Source: Pantoea conspicua (GTDB taxonomy: Bacteria; Pseudomonadota; Gammaproteobacteria; Enterobacterales; Enterobacteriaceae). Taken from it: a stretch of 64,000 bases of DNA. The notes under the pieces were generated by a model. The model was given only the letters and a program-made list of their open reading frames with translations. It was not told where the DNA came from and made no database searches. Positions 17,129-25,909 of this stretch are shown in pieces. Position 1 is the stretch's first letter. Every line of letters begins with the position of its first letter. The translations under genes and the position numbers were made by a program. The stretch is from contig NZ_MLFN01000011.1 of assembly GCF_002095315.1 (NCBI RefSeq), forward strand, positions 19,420-83,419, given 5' to 3'.

Positions 17129-18244
17129 TCAGGACTTATCGGCGGGCAGCGTCACCCAGTAACCCGGCTGATACGGCAGCGGCAGGAACTGCTGATGGAA
17201 CGTGCGGAAGGTCGCATCCGGATCGAGATCGGCAAACAGATCGGGATGCAGCCATTTGGCCAGCACCTGAATCGCAACAAACTGATACGGGCTGTCATAG
17301 AACTGATGCCAGATGGCGTGTGCCTTGCCGTTATGTGCCACTGGCAGGGTTTTAAACGCGTCCCGCATCATCAGGGTTTTCAGCCGTGCGATGGCTTCTG
17401 CCTGATTCGCGCCCGGTCCGACGCCGACCCATTTACCGACGGTGTTGTAGTTCTTCCAGTTCGCCCCGGTGACCACCACCACATCCGGCTGGCTGGCGAT
17501 AATCTGCTCCGGATTAACCGTGCCAAAGGTGCCAGGGATCAGATCCTTAGCGATGTTACGGCCGCCAGCCATCTCCACCATCTGACCGAAGTTTTCATTA
17601 CCAAATGACATGCAGCATTCGTCGCTGTAGCCGCCAGCCCGGTCAATCATCACTTTGGGGCGGTAGCCGGTGAAATTCGCCAGTTTTGACGTGACCCGAT
17701 CAATCTGCTGCTGACGAAAATCGATAATCGCCTGCGCCCGCTCAGGTTTATTCAGCAGTTCGCCCATAATGCGGATACTTTTCTCCGCATTCACAAACGG
17801 GGATTCACGGAAATCGATAAACACCACCGGTACACCTACTGCCTGCAGCTTCTCGATCAGTTTGCCTTCGTCGGTTGCTGCTTTCGATTCCAGGTTCATC
17901 AGCACCAGGTCGGGCTTGAGCGTTAACGCCTGCTCCACGTTAAAAGTGCCATCTTTCGCGCCGCCAAAGGTCGGTAGCTGCTTAATCTGCGGATAGCGCT
18001 GTTCATAGGCCTGATAGCCATCCCAGTCCGCTTTCGGAAAATCATCGCGCCAGCCAATCACCCGCTTAAACGGCGCGTCGGTGTCAAACGCAGCCAGCAG
18101 GTAGATCTGGCGTCCCTCGCCCAGAATGATGCGTTTTGCTTCCTGCGGCACCTCAACCTGACGGCCAGCCACATCGGTAAGGGTTTTGGCTGACGCCATC
18201 CCTGCCAGTGTTATTAGCCCCAGCGCTAAAAACCATTTTTTCAT
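17129..18244 (-). CDS. iron-complex (siderophore) ABC transporter substrate-binding protein
   Basis: A 371-aa protein with signal peptide MKKWFLALGLITLAGMASA and a class III periplasmic-binding (FecB/FepB-like) fold: DVAGRQVEVPQEAKRII near residue 24, LKPDLVLMNLES near 117, NPEQIIASQPDVVVV near 252. It would bind a ferric chelate or related cofactor in the periplasm. No permease or ATPase is adjacent, so it must work with a transporter elsewhere. A Fur box lies 20 bases upstream, which supports iron control. A GTG 9 bases upstream is an alternative start. Confidence 0.85.
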   Translation of the reverse strand: MKKWFLALGLITLAGMASAKTLTDVAGRQVEVPQEAKRIILGEGRQIYLLAAFDTDAPFKRVIGWRDDFPKADWDGYQAYEQRYPQIKQLPTFGGAKDGTFNVEQALTLKPDLVLMNLESKAATDEGKLIEKLQAVGVPVVFIDFRESPFVNAEKSIRIMGELLNKPERAQAIIDFRQQQIDRVTSKLANFTGYRPKVMIDRAGGYSDECCMSFGNENFGQMVEMAGGRNIAKDLIPGTFGTVNPEQIIASQPDVVVVTGANWKNYNTVGKWVGVGPGANQAEAIARLKTLMMRDAFKTLPVAHNGKAHAIWHQFYDSPYQFVAIQVLAKWLHPDLFADLDPDATFRTFHQQFLPLPYQPGYWVTLPADKS

Positions 18245-18263
18245 TGTTAACACCCAGAGTAAT

Positions 18264-18282
18264 GATAATGAGAATTATTAAT
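18264..18282 (-). promoter_or_regulatory. Fur box
   Basis: GATAATGAGAATTATTAAT matches the 19-base consensus GATAATGATAATCATTATC at 15 positions. It lies directly upstream of the iron-complex binding-protein gene and should repress it under iron-replete conditions. Confidence 0.8.
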
Positions 18283-18434
18283 ATAAAGCGGCGTTACTAT
18301 CACTTAAAAACAGCATCATGGGAAGTGATGACAGGAAATCTTTTAGCACCCGCGCTACCTGAATTAACAGTGCCCGCCAGGGCAGTCGAAGCTGACTGAA
18401 CACTTTTATCGTCCTGATCACGCCGGAAAGCGGC

Positions 18435-18480
18435 TGTGTCACTGCTCACAAAATGGCCAGCTTTCGTGAATATGCTCACA
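18435..18480 (+). promoter_or_regulatory. two CRP-like sites upstream of the uronide cluster
   Basis: TGTGT-N6-TCACA (18435-18450) and CGTGA-N6-TCACA (18465-18480) each match the TGTGA-N6-TCACA core at 9 of 10 positions. Their centres are 30 bp apart. They lie about 140-180 bases before the enolase-family gene, with a KdgR-like site between them and the gene. Confidence 0.6.
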
Positions 18481-18565
18481 GCGCCCAGGGCGATTGCCCA
18501 CATATTCGCCATCAATGTAATCGGTTTGGCTAATGCGTTAACAAAATGTTGCAGTTAGATTGAAA

Positions 18566-18584
18566 AATGAAACGACGTTTTAAT
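18566..18584 (+). promoter_or_regulatory. KdgR-like operator
   Basis: AATGAAACGACGTTTTAAT matches the KdgR consensus AATGAAACATTGTTTCATT at 14 of 19 positions, keeping the left half exactly and the GAAA-N5-TTT(T) spacing. It ends 35 bases before the start codon of the enolase-family gene, a repressing position. Confidence 0.6.
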
Positions 18585-18618
18585 AATCGTCAGGACAGTC
18601 AGCCACAGGAGCTCAGCC

Positions 18619-19773
18619 GTGAAGATTAGCGCAATTGATGTCACTCTCTTTACCTATCCGACCCAACGCTGTAGCGACAGCGCCGGGCATTCCCATCCCG
18701 GTCCGGAAAATGAGGCGCAGATGGCGCTGCTCACCCTGACCAGCGAGGACGGTGACTGCGGTTACGCCTTTGCCCCGCCCGAAGTGATCCGGTCGCACGT
18801 GGTTAATGCCTTCTTCCGTAAAGTGCTGATCGGCCAGAACGCCTTTGATCGTGAGCGCTTATGGCAGGACCTGGTGCACTGGCAGCGCGGCAGCGCTCAT
18901 CAGCTTACCGAGCGGGCACTGTCGGCGGTAGAACAGGCGTTGTGGGATATGATTGGCCGCAAACTTAATCAGCCGGTGCATAAGTTGCTGGGCGGCTACC
19001 GGGAAAAAATCCCGGCCTATGGCAGCACCATGTGCGGCGATGAGTTGCACGGCGGGCTCTCTACCCCGGATGAGTATGCGCAGTTCGCTGAAAAACTGGT
19101 GGCGCGGGGCTATCAGGCGATCAAGTTGCACACCTGGATGCCGCCGGTCTCGTTTGCGCCCAGCCCGGCGATGGATATCAAAGCCTGCGCCGCGGTGCGG
19201 GAAGCGGTCGGCCCGGATATCGCGCTGATGCTGGATGGCTACCACTGGTACAGCCGCAGCGATGCCCTGACCATCGGCAGGGCGCTGGAAAAACTCAACT
19301 TCGCCTGGTTTGAAGAGCCGATGGAAGAGGAGAGCATGGCCTCTTACGCCTGGCTGGCGGAGAATCTGTCGATTGACGTCCTCGGCCCGGAGAGTCTCGG
19401 TGGCAAGCATCACAGCCGCGCCGACTGGGTGCGCGCCGGTGCCTGCGACATTCTGCGTGCCGGGGCCAATGGGGTCGGCGGTATCTCTGCCACCCTCAAA
19501 GTGGCTAACCTCGCAGAGGCGTTTGGTATGGACTGTGAAGTTCACGGCAACGGTGCCGCCAGCCTGGCGGTGATCGGCGCAATCCGCAACTGCCGCTGGT
19601 ACGAACGGGGATTGCTGCATCCGTTCCTCGACTATGAGACGCCACCCGCCTATCTCAACAGCCTGGTCGATCCGATGGACGCGCAGGGTTTTGTCACCCT
19701 GCCGACCCGCGCCGGACTTGGCGAGGACATTAATTTTAGCTGGATCGAGACCCATACGCTGAATCGCTGGTAA
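18619..19773 (+). CDS. mandelate racemase/enolase-superfamily enzyme (probable sugar-acid dehydratase)
   Basis: A 384-aa enolase-superfamily protein: capping domain at residues 1-130, then the barrel. Likely catalytic residues are Lys169 and His171 (IKLHTW), metal ligands Asp206 (LMLDGYHW), Glu232 (FEEP) and Glu258 (GPESLG), and His309 (EVHGNG) as the second acid/base. These enzymes racemise or dehydrate sugar acids in the cytoplasm. The start is GTG, 8 bases after CAGGAG. It heads a cluster with an Opp-type ABC transporter and is preceded by CRP-like and KdgR-like sites, which suggests a uronate or aldonate substrate. The exact reaction is not deducible. Confidence 0.82.
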   Translation: MKISAIDVTLFTYPTQRCSDSAGHSHPGPENEAQMALLTLTSEDGDCGYAFAPPEVIRSHVVNAFFRKVLIGQNAFDRERLWQDLVHWQRGSAHQLTERALSAVEQALWDMIGRKLNQPVHKLLGGYREKIPAYGSTMCGDELHGGLSTPDEYAQFAEKLVARGYQAIKLHTWMPPVSFAPSPAMDIKACAAVREAVGPDIALMLDGYHWYSRSDALTIGRALEKLNFAWFEEPMEEESMASYAWLAENLSIDVLGPESLGGKHHSRADWVRAGACDILRAGANGVGGISATLKVANLAEAFGMDCEVHGNGAASLAVIGAIRNCRWYERGLLHPFLDYETPPAYLNSLVDPMDAQGFVTLPTRAGLGEDINFSWIETHTLNRW

Positions 19774-19818
19774 GTCGCGAATGCGCGACAGCAAACAATA
19801 ATAATCCCGCCTCGCTAC

Positions 19819-19870
19819 CGGCTTCCCGCCGACCTGACTGCGGTCAGTCCGGCTGACAGGCGGGTAGCCG
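19819..19870 (+). other. long stem-loop in the leader of the binding-protein gene
   Basis: Outer arms 19819-19830 and 19859-19870 pair over 11 bp with one T-T mismatch, and an inner hairpin (19834-19847) sits on top. It lies 33 bases before the binding-protein ATG. There is no T-run. It may stabilise or attenuate the mRNA so that the binding protein is made at a different level from the upstream enzyme. Confidence 0.5.
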
Positions 19871-19903
19871 ATCGGGAAACCTCTGACCTGGCGGATCCGA
19901 CTT

Positions 19904-21531
19904 ATGAAACTGATTCACTGTTGCCGCACGTGGCTGATTGCGATACTGCTGATCGGCAGCCCGTTGCTGCAGGCACAAACGCCTGACAACCAGCTAATCG
20001 TTGGTATGAACATGAATAACCTGCTCACCCTGGATCCGGCTGCGATGACCGGCAATGAGGTGGTGGGTATCGTGGTTAATCTTTATGACGGGCTGGTCGA
20101 ACTCAACCCGAAACAGCTGACCGACGTGCGTCCGGCGCTGGCCGAACGCTGGTCCATTAGCCCCGACAAGACAACCCTGACCTTTACCCTTCGTGACAAT
20201 GTCACTTTCCATTCCGGCAATCCGCTGACCAGTGACGATGCTGTCTGGTCGATGCGGCGGGTACTGCACCTTAATCTGGCGCAGGCGTCGGTCTGGAAAT
20301 CCTATGGGTTCACCCGTGACAACGTTGACCAGATGATCACCGCCCCTGACGCCCGCACCGTGGTCATTACCCTGCCGAAACCCAACGACCCGCAGCTGGT
20401 GATCTATTCGCTGGCCGCGCTTGGCAGCATGGTGGTACTGGATCGTAAAACGGTGCAGCAGCATGAGGTCAATGGCGACTGGGGTAACCGCTGGCTCACT
20501 ACGCATGAAGCGGGTTCCGGTCCGTTCCGGCTGGATCTCTGGCAGGCAAAAGATGTGCTGCGCATGAGCCGGGCCGCCGGTTACTGGCGCGGCGAGGCAA
20601 AAATGTCTCGGGTGGTGTTCCGTCATCTGCAGGAGTCGCAGACGCTGCGACTGATGATGCAGAAAGGCGATCTCGACATCGCCAGTAATATGTCGATTCC
20701 CGATGTACGCGCCCTGCGCCACGATCCCGATCTGGCGATTGATACCGTCAGAAGAGGCACGATCTACTACCTGGCGATGAGTATGAAGGACCCGCACTTT
20801 AACGACCGACGGGTTCGCGAGGCGGTGCGTTATCTGGTGGATTATCAGGGGATCAACAAGAGCCTGATGACCGGCTATGGCGAACTGCATCAGCGGCCGA
20901 TCCAGGCGGGTATGCCGGCCACGCTGCCGACCCGGGCTACCGGCTGGATGTGCCGCGTGCCAGGGCGCTGCTGGCCGAGGCAGGCTACCCTGACGGTTTC
21001 GACACCACGCTGCGGGTGCTGGCCGATCAGCCGTTCCTGAATATTGCCATTGCCATTCAGTCGACGCTGCTGCAGGCGGGCATCCGCGCCAGAATCATCA
21101 CCGGCACCGGTAACCAGATCTATGGGGCGATGCGCGATCGTCAGTTCAACCTGCTGGTCGGCCGCGGCGGCAGCGGCGTGGAGCCGCATCCTCACTCCAG
21201 TCTGCGTTCGCTGGTTTATAACCCGAATAATGCTGACAGCGCCCGTCTGACCAATTTCCAGGGCTGGCGCACCGGTTTTTATGATGCGCAACTCAACAGC
21301 ATGATCGATCGCGCGCTGGTGGAACGCGACAGCGCCCGGCAACAGCAGGCCTATTTCGCCATTCAGCAACGCTATGACCAGCTGGTGCCGGCGCTGATGC
21401 CGCTCTCCCAGATGCTCGATTCGGTAGTGATCAACAATCGGGTGCAGGATTATCAGCCACATCCGTCGGCCACCACCTTTCTGCGCGACGTCTGGAAAAC
21501 CCCTGATAGCCTGGCCGGAGGTGCACAATGA
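19904..21531 (+). pseudogene. Opp/Dpp-type ABC transporter periplasmic binding protein, frameshifted
   Basis: A signal peptide (first 25 residues, ending LLQAQ) and a class II (family 5, DppA-like) binding protein of about 542 aa when both frames are joined. The first frame (19904 to about 20930) has TLDPAAMTGNEVVGIVVNLY and VTFHSGNPLTSDDAVWSMRR. The second frame continues from GYRLDVPRARALLAEAGYPD to the end. The break is at about 20926-20935; one extra base would restore LPDPGYRLDV. Proteins of this family carry peptides, nickel, glycosides or oligouronides. Here regulatory sites and neighbours favour a sugar ligand. The stop overlaps the permease ATG (ATGA). Confidence 0.85.
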
Positions 21532-22559
21532 CCCTGACACTTACCCGAAATCACTGTCGTCGCATCAGCAAACGCGGCCTGCAGGTGCTCATCACCCTCT
21601 CTGGCCTGCTGATGCTGACCTTCTTTATCGGGCGGGTCATGCCGCTTGATCCGGTGCTGGCGATTGTCGGACCGGATGCCGATCAGGCGACCTACCAGCA
21701 GGTTTATCATCAGCTCGGTTTTGATAAGCCGCTGTGGGTCCAGTTTGGCATTTACCTCAATGCGCTGCTGCACGGCGATCTCGGCCATGCGCTGCTCACC
21801 GGCCAGCCGGTGGTCAACGATATTCTGCGCGTTTTTCCGGCGACGGTTGAACTGGCAACGCTGGCGATTGTGCTGGGTGCCGGCCTCGGCGTGCCGCTGG
21901 GGGTGCTGGCCGCCGCCCGTCGCAACAGCGTCATCGATTATCTGGTGCGGATGATCAGCCTCGCGGGTTACTCCACGCCAATCTTCTGGGTCGGGATGAT
22001 GGGCCTGCTGCTGTTTTATGCCCACCTCGGCTGGGTCGGTGGCGCGGGTCGGGTTGACTTCAGCCTTGATGGCCTCGTGCCACGTCGCACCGGCTTTATG
22101 CTGATCGACGCCCTGCTGGCCGGTAACAGTCAGGTGTTCTGGAATGCGCTGAATCATCTGGTATTACCCGCCTCACTGCTGGGTTTTCATTCGCTGGCCT
22201 ACATCAGCCGCATGACGCGCAGCTTTATGCTGGCGCAGCTGTCGCAGGAGTTCATCCTCACCGCCCGGGTGAAAGGCTTAACCGAGTGGCAGGTGATCTG
22301 GCAACACGCCTTCCGCAATATTCTGGTGCAGCTGCTGACCGTGGTTGCGCTGGCTTACGGTTCGCTGCTGGAAGGCGCGGTGCTGATTGAAACCGTCTTC
22401 TCGTGGCCGGGCTTTGGTTCCTATCTGACCGGCAGCCTGATGCTGGGCGATATGAACGCGGTGATGGGCTGCGTACTGGTGGTGGGCCTGATTTTCGTGC
22501 TGCTTAACCTGCTCTCCGACCTGCTCTATCAGGTGTTTGATCCGAGGACTAAAGTATGA
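21528..22559 (+). CDS. Opp/Dpp-type ABC transporter permease (DppB-like)
   Basis: A 343-aa inner-membrane permease with about six hydrophobic segments and the DppB family layout: FFIGRVMPLDPVLAIVGPDA near residue 30, then the loop RMTRSFMLAQLSQEFILTAR near 226 with VKGLTEWQVIWQHAFRN, the EAA motif that contacts the ATPases. It overlaps its neighbours by four bases at both ends (ATGA), so all are translated together. It forms the channel with the next gene product. Confidence 0.92.
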   Translation: MTLTLTRNHCRRISKRGLQVLITLSGLLMLTFFIGRVMPLDPVLAIVGPDADQATYQQVYHQLGFDKPLWVQFGIYLNALLHGDLGHALLTGQPVVNDILRVFPATVELATLAIVLGAGLGVPLGVLAAARRNSVIDYLVRMISLAGYSTPIFWVGMMGLLLFYAHLGWVGGAGRVDFSLDGLVPRRTGFMLIDALLAGNSQVFWNALNHLVLPASLLGFHSLAYISRMTRSFMLAQLSQEFILTARVKGLTEWQVIWQHAFRNILVQLLTVVALAYGSLLEGAVLIETVFSWPGFGSYLTGSLMLGDMNAVMGCVLVVGLIFVLLNLLSDLLYQVFDPRTKV

Positions 22560-23461
22560 CGATTTCCTTTGATGCGCCGGCCACCAGCCCCACGCGTGAG
22601 CGACTGGCGCGCTGTCGCCGTTTCGCTGCCCGAAGCGGACACTTTATCTGGCGCATGGCCTGTAATCCGCTTACCGCCATCGGCGGCGGCATTGTGCTGC
22701 TGCTCTGTATCGTGGCGCTGTTTGCGCCGTGGATCGCCCCTTATCATCCGCTGATTCAGGATCTGAACAATGCGCTGATGCCGCCAGGGGCGGCGCACTG
22801 GTTCGGCACCGACGAGTTTGGCCGTGACATCTTTAGCCGGCTGGTCTGGGGGGCGCGCATCACCCTCTATATCGTGCTGCTGGTGTCGGTGACCGTCGGG
22901 CCGCTCGGCCTGCTGCTGGGCGTGACCGCGGGTTATTTTGGTGGCAAGGTCGATGCCGTGCTGATGCGGGTCACCGATATTTTTATCTCCTTTCCCAGCC
23001 TGGTACTGGCGCTGGCTTTCGTCGCCGCGCTGGGTCCGGGACTGGAGCACGTGGTGATCGCCATTACCCTTACCGCCTGGCCGCCGATTGCCCGCCTGGC
23101 GCGGGCAGAAACCCTGTCGCTGCGTCAGGCAGACTTTATCTCTGCGGTGCGTTTACAGGGTGCCTCGCCGCTGCGGGTGCTGTGGAAACACATCATCCCT
23201 CTCTGCCTGCCGTCGGTGATTATTCGCATCACCATGAACATGGCGGGCATTATTCTCACCGCCGCAGGCCTTGGCTTTCTCGGCCTCGGTGCGCAGCCGC
23301 CCGATCCTGAATGGGGCGCGATGATCGCCAGTGGTCGTACCTACATGCTGGAGTGCTGGTGGGTGGTCACCGTACCCGGTCTGGCAATCCTGATTAACAG
23401 CCTGGCATTTAACTTCTTAGGAGATGGCCTACGTGACCTGCTCGATCCCCGCAGTGAGTAA
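22556..23461 (+). CDS. Opp/Dpp-type ABC transporter permease (DppC-like)
   Basis: A 301-aa permease, the DppC-type partner: N-terminal cytoplasmic segment, first membrane helix at about 42-65, then FGTDEFGRDIFSRLVWGARI near 83 (a hallmark of this family) and the EAA-like loop SLRQADFISAVRLQGASPLR near 184. The stop overlaps or abuts the ATPase start, depending on which start is used. It forms the inner-membrane channel with the 21528 product. Confidence 0.92.
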   Translation: MTISFDAPATSPTRERLARCRRFAARSGHFIWRMACNPLTAIGGGIVLLLCIVALFAPWIAPYHPLIQDLNNALMPPGAAHWFGTDEFGRDIFSRLVWGARITLYIVLLVSVTVGPLGLLLGVTAGYFGGKVDAVLMRVTDIFISFPSLVLALAFVAALGPGLEHVVIAITLTAWPPIARLARAETLSLRQADFISAVRLQGASPLRVLWKHIIPLCLPSVIIRITMNMAGIILTAAGLGFLGLGAQPPDPEWGAMIASGRTYMLECWWVVTVPGLAILINSLAFNFLGDGLRDLLDPRSE

Positions 23462-24299
23462 CGCTTCGCCGTTGCTCGACGTGCGCGATTTGCACGTAAA
23501 TTTTGTTAACGGACGTCAGAGCACCCCGGCGGTACGCGGCGTCTCCTTTCAGCTCGGCCAGGAGAAGCTGGCCATTGTGGGTGAATCCGGCTCCGGCAAA
23601 TCGACCGTTGGCCGGGCGCTGCTGCAACTGCTGCCGGCGAAAGCGCGGATTGAGGCCAGCCGGATGCAGTTTGGCGATGTCGATTTATTGCACGCCAGCC
23701 CGGCCCGGATGCGCGAGATCCGCGGTAAACGGATCTCGATGATCATGCAGGACCCGAAATATTCGCTCAATCCGGTGGTACGGGTCGGCGAACAGATTGC
23801 CGAGGCGTGGCGCAGTCATCATCGCGGCCAGCAGGCGGCAGCTCGTCAGCGGGCGCTGGCGATGCTGGAAGTGGTACAAATCCGCGACCCTGAACGGGTC
23901 TATCAGCTTTATCCGCATGAAATTTCCGGCGGTCAGGGACAGCGCGTGATGATAGCCATGATGCTGATTACCGAACCGGAGCTGGTGATTGCCGATGAAC
24001 CGACCTCCGCGCTGGATGTGTCGGTGCGCCTGCAGGTGCTGGCGCTGCTCGACGATCTGGTGAAGGCACGCGGATTGGGGCTGATTTTTATCAGCCACGA
24101 CATAAATCTGGTCCGCCGTTTTTGCGATCGGGTGCTGGTAATGTATGCCGGCCGCGTCGTGGAGTCGCTGGCCGCCAGCGAACTGGATCGGGCACAGCAT
24201 CCCTACACCCAGGGGCTGATGGCGGCGCTGCCGGACCTCGATCACCGTCGCAATCGCCTGCCGGTGTTACAACGTCACGCCAGCTGGTTAACCGAATAA
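23454..24299 (+). CDS. Opp/Dpp-type ABC transporter ATPase (DppD-like)
   Basis: A 281-aa ATPase with Walker A GESGSGKST, Q-loop DPKYSLNP, signature SGGQGQRV and Walker [13 protein letters not shown]. The family's C-terminal extension that follows the H-loop (FISHDINLV) is present but short, and it lacks the Cys-rich segment seen in some DppD proteins. The start is uncertain: GTG at 23454 gives the usual short N-terminus, while an ATG at 23424 and a GTG at 23433 lie in the same frame near AGGAG. It pairs with the next ATPase. Confidence 0.88.
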   Translation: MSNASPLLDVRDLHVNFVNGRQSTPAVRGVSFQLGQEKLAIVGESGSGKSTVGRALLQLLPAKARIEASRMQFGDVDLLHASPARMREIRGKRISMIMQDPKYSLNPVVRVGEQIAEAWRSHHRGQQAAARQRALAMLEVVQIRDPERVYQLYPHEISGGQGQRVMIAMMLITEPELVIADEPTSALDVSVRLQVLALLDDLVKARGLGLIFISHDINLVRRFCDRVLVMYAGRVVESLAASELDRAQHPYTQGLMAALPDLDHRRNRLPVLQRHASWLTE

Positions 24300-24308
24300 G
24301 GGAAAATC

Positions 24309-25066
24309 ATGATTACCGTGAATAATCTTAATCTCAGCTTTGGTGAAGACAACGCCCGCAGTCAGGTGCTGTTCGACGTCAACCTTCAGGTCAGACAGGG
24401 CGAAATCTTTGGGCTGGTCGGCGAGTCAGGCTCAGGCAAAACTACGGTGCTGAAATGTCTGGCGGGACTCTTTAACCACTGGCAGGGTGCGCTGGAGATT
24501 GACGGACAACCACTGGCGCACTGTATCGATCGGGCGCGCTGCCGGCGGGTGCAGATGGTGTTTCAGGACCCCTACGGTTCGCTACATCCGCGCCATACGA
24601 TTGGCGATATCCTCGAAGAGCCGCTTCAGATTCAGGGCATCGGCCAGCGTCAGCAGCGGGTGATCGCCATGCTGGAAAAGTCGGATTAAATCGCGCCTGG
24701 CAGACCCGTTATCCGCACCAGCTCTCCGGCGGTCAGCGTCAGCGCGTGGCGATCGCCAGGGCGCTGATTCTGGAACCGGCGGTGCTGTTACTGGATGAGC
24801 CGACCTCGGCGCTTGATGTGTCGGTACAGGCGGAAATCCTTAATTTGCTAAGCGACCTGCAGCAGCAGGATAACCTGACCTATCTGATGGTAACGCACGA
24901 TCTGGGCGTGGTGGCGCACCTCTGCCATCGGGTGGCGGTGATGCAACAGGGCAAGGTGCTGGAGACGCTGGATGTGCCGACGCTGGTGAGCAATCGGGCA
25001 AGTATGCCTTATACCCGAATGCTGGTGGAGGCGAGCCGCCACGCTACCCCGGTAGCGGCGCACTGA
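24309..25066 (+). pseudogene. Opp/Dpp-type ABC transporter ATPase (DppF-like), frameshifted
   Basis: Two frames make one ATPase of about 252 aa. The first (to about 24679) has Walker A GESGSGKTT and Q-loop [10 protein letters not shown]. The second has [16 protein letters not shown] and [12 protein letters not shown], then [11 protein letters not shown]. The break is at the run of four A (24676-24679); a fifth A would give [20 protein letters not shown], which fits the family. The protein powers import with the 23454 product. As given, the first frame stops before the signature motif and would be inactive. Confidence 0.87.
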
Positions 25067-25089
25067 GCACGGCGTCGGGCAACAGGCAT

Positions 25090-25113
25090 AAAAAAGGCCA
25101 GGTTACCCTGGCC
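25090..25113 (-). terminator. rho-independent terminator downstream of the DhuI-like gene
   Basis: On the minus strand a 7-bp stem (GGCCAGG with CCTGGCC) and a 4-base loop are followed by six T. It lies 19 bases after the isomerase stop and may also end the convergent ABC operon less efficiently. Confidence 0.85.
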
Positions 25114-25131
25114 TTCAGCACGTCTGAGCGC

Positions 25132-25770
25132 TTACTGCGTCAACTGACGCACAAAGGAGGCAATCTCCGTGTTCTGTCCATGCTCAAACAGGCACTGCTG
25201 GAAGCGTGGGCCGCTGACCGCGGTCTGCACCAGTTCAGGATCGATGGCACGCAGCGTATCAAGGTAGTTCTCTTTGATTACGGCCGCTTTAACCTGGTTC
25301 AGCAGACCGGCATTGCGCACCTGTGGCTCTCTGCGCTCTGGCGGATAGCCCATGCCTTTCTCGCCGGTAAAGGCTTTTTCGAAGATAAAGCGCAGGTTGA
25401 GTTCTGCGCCCCAGCCGAAGCCTTTCGCGAACGGCAGCGCCAGCGCGTTACCGTTGTTAATCTGCGCAAACAGATAGGCATCAGCCGGATCGATACAGTA
25501 TCCGCAGTTGACGCCCGGATGAATATTGAGCGACATCAGAGCGCCCTGTCCGGTGCCGCAGCCGGCCACCACGAAACCAACCGCCTTGCTGTTCAGCAGC
25601 AGGCTGGCCTGAATGCCGAGGTGAATATAGGTCAGATGGTGATCCTGTTCGTCGCTCATCCCGACGTTGAAGACCTGATGGCCCAGCGGCTGCGCGACGC
25701 CTTCCAGTTCTTTCAGCACGATAGCGTTTTTAGCCGCCTGGCTGTTTTCCATCATTAACGCGATTTTCAT
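25132..25770 (-). CDS. RpiB/LacA/LacB-family isomerase, probable DhuI (unsaturated-uronate ketol-isomerase)
   Basis: A 212-aa protein of the RpiB/LacAB fold, longer than RpiB (about 150 aa). VVAGCGTGQGALMSLNIHPG near residue 67 carries the catalytic Cys of the family, and CGYCIDPADAYLFAQINNGN follows. The length and sequence style fit DhuI, which converts 4-deoxy-L-threo-5-hexosulose uronate to the 2,5-diketo form in place of KduI. Strong support comes from the divergent KdgF-like gene and the KdgR and CRP sites between them. Assignment is by family memory and context; an ordinary pentose isomerase is the alternative. Confidence 0.75.
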   Translation of the reverse strand: MKIALMMENSQAAKNAIVLKELEGVAQPLGHQVFNVGMSDEQDHHLTYIHLGIQASLLLNSKAVGFVVAGCGTGQGALMSLNIHPGVNCGYCIDPADAYLFAQINNGNALALPFAKGFGWGAELNLRFIFEKAFTGEKGMGYPPERREPQVRNAGLLNQVKAAVIKENYLDTLRAIDPELVQTAVSGPRFQQCLFEHGQNTEIASFVRQLTQ

Positions 25771-25788
25771 GATCTACCCTTAGCATTT

Positions 25789-25808
25789 AATTGAAACACC
25801 GTTTCATT
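25789..25808. promoter_or_regulatory. KdgR operator between dhuI-like and kdgF-like genes
   Basis: AATTGAAACACCGTTTCATT contains a perfect GAAA-N5-TTTC palindrome (25793-25805) and matches the KdgR consensus AATGAAACATTGTTTCATT closely, including the flanking AA and ATT. It lies 19 bases upstream of the isomerase start and about 100 bases before the cupin start, so it can control one or both. Confidence 0.8.
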
Positions 25809-25853
25809 TTAATGAAAAACCGCTAAAGTGCATGGACTAATTCACCTCCTCGC

Positions 25854-25869
25854 TGTGAGTAGCGTCACA
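25854..25869. promoter_or_regulatory. CRP site between dhuI-like and kdgF-like genes
   Basis: TGTGAGTAGCGTCACA has both half-sites perfect (TGTGA-N6-TCACA). KdgR repression with CRP activation is the known control pattern of pectin-catabolism genes in soft-rot enterobacteria. Confidence 0.82.
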
Positions 25870-25909
25870 AAACGGCTACCCTGGCGTCCACCTGCATAAG
25901 GAAGTTCTG

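Noticed and set aside
18859..19794. 311-aa minus-strand ORF
   Set aside because: Shadow of the enolase-superfamily gene.
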